Of a stretch of DNA of 40,443 bases, positions 38,651 to 40,443 are shown one piece after another. A program made the position numbers and the translations under genes. Numbering within the stretch: the stretch's first letter is position 1; every line of letters begins with the position of its first letter. Location of the stretch: assembly GCF_000315625.1 (NCBI RefSeq), contig NW_005434599.1:259677-300119 (forward strand). The letters are read 5' to 3'. The notes beneath the pieces are model-generated. The model was not told where the DNA came from. It saw only the letters and a program-made list of their open reading frames with translations, and ran no database searches. The DNA comes from Guillardia theta CCMP2712 (lineage: Eukaryota; Cryptophyceae; Pyrenomonadales; Geminigeraceae).

Positions 38651-39399
38651 AATCACCCGTCATCAGGCACGAAGTGCCGACCAAACGCCGCATCCTCAAG
38701 AGGCATCGAGCGCTGAGCAATGATGTCCGCCAAATACCAGATGAAGCGGAGGGTGTCAGGATGCAGGGTACCGTCCGTCGAGATGGCAAGAGGGATGAAC
38801 GCTCGAGGAGGAGTAGTGATAGCATATGCAGCGCGATGTTTGCGAATCTTCTCAGACGCTGCAACATGGAGGGCGTCCGTCGAGGTTGACCTCCCCCCAC
38901 TTGGTCAGGTCGGCAGAGCTACCAATGTAAGGGTGGACCAACGTCACGTCCGCCATCAAGCCTTCGTACTGCTCGGACCCTCGATCGCGGATTCCAGGGA
39001 TGTGGATATCGCCCTTCATCTTGCGGCCATGAGGATGGGAGGGTACCTGCCGTCGAGAACGAGGATCCCCCACTGTATCGATGACGCTCTGAAGACCAGC
39101 TTCGTTCAGCATCGACCGAATCGTACGAGTAAGGTTGTCATGCGCCGTGGGAAGCTTGGAGGATCGGCGTTTGCAGGTCTGGAGATGATGTGCAGCAACG
39201 GAGGGATCGAGCTCGCGCTGACATCCATCACATTCCGTCGGACACTGGCAGATCGGCATGCCATGGAGATAGCAGTCGAGCATCTGAGCATAGCGGTGCG
39301 GGAAGGTCTTGAGGGGGTAGTAGCTCGAGACTCGCATCGGAGAGTGGCTCAGGTCTCGCTCAGGAAAATGAGCGAAGATGGTAGACTGCAAGACCCTAT
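38651..39399 (-). pseudogene. retroelement C-terminal domain, copy 3 (longest)
   Basis: The - strand reads a Cys/His cluster (CDGCQRE, then AAHHLQTC), TAHDNLTRTIRSMLNEAGLQ, a KGDIHIPGIRDRGSEQYEGL stretch, MADVTLVHP, and, after a one- or two-base frame change near 38892, EKIRKHRAAYAITTPPRAFI and on to a stop at 38652. The layout of a Cys/His knuckle, a GD..E..DV pattern and a K..Y helix is like the restriction-like endonuclease end of R2-type non-LTR retrotransposons, but this is a recognition by pattern only. No reverse transcriptase core is present in the window. Confidence 0.55.
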
Positions 39400-39469
39400 C
39401 CTGCCGGTTCAGCTTGTTCCTGCTTTGTTTTGCTTGAGGCACTTTTTATCTTCTGCCAGTAAATCCTAT
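39400..39469 (+). repeat. left inverted arm (about 70 bp) of a palindromic cassette
   Basis: Matches the complement of 40308-40377 with one clear mismatch (TTATC versus TTACC). Both arms carry the interspersed repeat with the TAAATCC ends pointing inward. Confidence 0.9.
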
Positions 39470-40307
39470 ATATCTCTCTCTCTCTATCCTGCGACTTGAG
39501 CGAGTGTGTCCTGCGGCTGTGCAAGGTGAGGATATCACGCTGCTGATCGGTCAGCGCAGCGCGAGCATGCACATGGCGAGGGAAGACGCGCATGACAAGA
39601 GGGGTCACATTTCGCTGCGCAGCCTGGGGGAGGAATGAAGTGCTCATGTCGACGAGAGCGCGCAAACCAGGGATGTGTACCACAGATGCCGGGGGGCGTC
39701 CTGCGTCATCAGGCACAGCAGCCGGGGCAGGTGGGATCGCCGCGCCATCTGCAGCCGGTGCAGGAGCCTTGACACGACGGTAGAGGATCGCTCCAGCATT
39801 ATGAACGAAGTCGTGCGCCTCAACGAAGAAGGTCGCCAGAGGATGCTTCTGGGCACGGAGAGATCTCGAGCAGTGAACGTCCAGGCTATGAGGAGAGGGC
39901 AAGGTCCGGGACATGGGCTGGTCAGAGTACCAAGCGAGGAAGCGAGCGATAGCCGTATAGTAAACAGCGGGGTGTAGACCCTCAGAGGGCGTGAACTCGT
40001 CCCCTCCCCGACTATGCGGAAGCTCCCGCTTGAACCTCGCAAACTCTAGCAGGTCGGGATGCGCGGCGAGGTACTGCGAGGAAGGCCAGCGGTGGTATTT
40101 CTCAAACGCCAGGTGGACAGAGAGGTCAAAGCGACGAATCTTTGATTGGACCCGCGGGAGAAACGGAGATGACCCCTGGAGGAAGAAGCGCAGCTTCTGG
40201 AGATGGCTCGCCCTCACCAGCGTCTTGAACATGAAGCCATGCTGGACGAGCCCGAGCTTCGAGAGCTCTTCGTTGAGGGTAGAAACCTTCGCTCGGAGCT
40301 GACTGAC
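39470..40307 (-). CDS. unknown ORF inside inverted-repeat cassette
   Basis: The - strand is open across the whole interior of the cassette and through both arms. About 280 residues lie between the arms: a helical start (SQLRAKVSTLNEELSKLGLV), FKTLVRASHLQKLRFFLQGS, RRFDLSVHLAFEKYHRWPSS, a Pro/Ala-rich linker near the middle, and a basic end (FPRHVHARAALTDQQRDILT). No initiator Met is obvious just inside the arm, so the start lies in the repeat or upstream beyond the window. It is not recognised; context suggests a mobile-element protein, possibly an N-terminal DNA-binding or gag-like part. It could also be a captured host fragment. Confidence 0.45.
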
Positions 40308-40443
40308 ATAGGATTTACTGGCAGAAGGTAAAAAGTGCCTCAAGCAAAACAAAGCAGGAACAAGCTGAACCGGCAGGCACACAGGCCACAGCGAGAAGCT
40401 GCACAAACACACACAAAACACAAGCCCGAAAACAACCAGCACT
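40308..40443 (-). repeat. right inverted arm and full-length interspersed repeat, cut by window end
   Basis: On the - strand this is the longest copy of the family in the window (about 136 bp), running from the window edge (AGTGCTGGTTGTTTTCGGG) to CCAGTAAATCCTAT. The first 70 bp (40308-40377) pair with 39400-39469. Confidence 0.85.

Overview
The window looks like the nuclear genome of a microbial eukaryote, most likely a cryptophyte such as Guillardia theta, although I can only infer the species. The grounds are densely packed genes, many tiny GT-AG introns (mostly 37-60 bp), eukaryotic domain families, an ER signal followed by a Phe-containing presequence on one enzyme, and receptor-like proteins mixing Cys-rich, FN3 and SRCR modules as free-living algae do. 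All exon models here were read by eye: I required GT..AG (or one GC..AG) ends, matching phases and family-like protein across the joins. No RNA gene or CRISPR was seen.

Layout. 0-6.1 kb: an intact multipass membrane protein, a decayed Cys-rich pseudogene, a methyltransferase, and a chimeric duplicated segment made of pieces of the genes on either side. 6.1-12.5 kb: a possible small secreted protein, then a long + strand exon chain reading from a mitochondrial-carrier-like (MTCH-type) module into a HECT ubiquitin ligase with its catalytic Cys. 12.65-15.4 kb: a 13-exon orphan on the - strand. 16.3-16.8 kb: a LYR-motif mitochondrial protein. 16.9-21.7 kb: a 1,526-residue single-pass membrane protein with C2 and PH modules on one side of the membrane and Cys-rich, FN3 and SRCR modules on the other. 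22.1-23.7 kb: a presequence-bearing tyrosine phosphatase. 24.0-24.6 kb: a small secreted protein. 24.7-26.9 kb: a zinc-finger/UIM/UBA/PUB protein whose first intron is GC-AG and filled with a minisatellite. 27.5-28.5 kb: an LRR protein with an apparent frameshift. 28.7-31.4 kb: a cyclic-nucleotide-binding/DH-like/PH protein. 31.6-32.1 kb: the assembly factor COA6. 32.2-33.4 kb: a dual-specificity phosphatase. 34.3-40.4 kb: an accessory, repeat-rich region with an AT-rich orphan ORF and a mosaic of retroelement debris and inverted repeats.

Gene organisation is compact. Four convergent pairs end 73-137 bp apart and two divergent pairs start 113-139 bp apart. A CTACCCC/GGGGTAG motif recurs upstream of several start codons. 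There is no operon logic, but ubiquitin handling (HECT ligase, UIM/UBA/PUB adaptor), signalling (two phosphatases, cNMP-binding GEF-like protein, C2/PH receptor-like protein) and mitochondrial biogenesis (COA6, LYR protein, carrier-like module) dominate.

Most worth checking are the apparent carrier-HECT fusion and the long unrecognised insertion in its HECT N-lobe, the cNMP-DH-PH protein, the C2/PH/SRCR receptor, and a 30-bp repeat insertion with a 7-bp target duplication visible by comparing two neighbouring paralogous copies.
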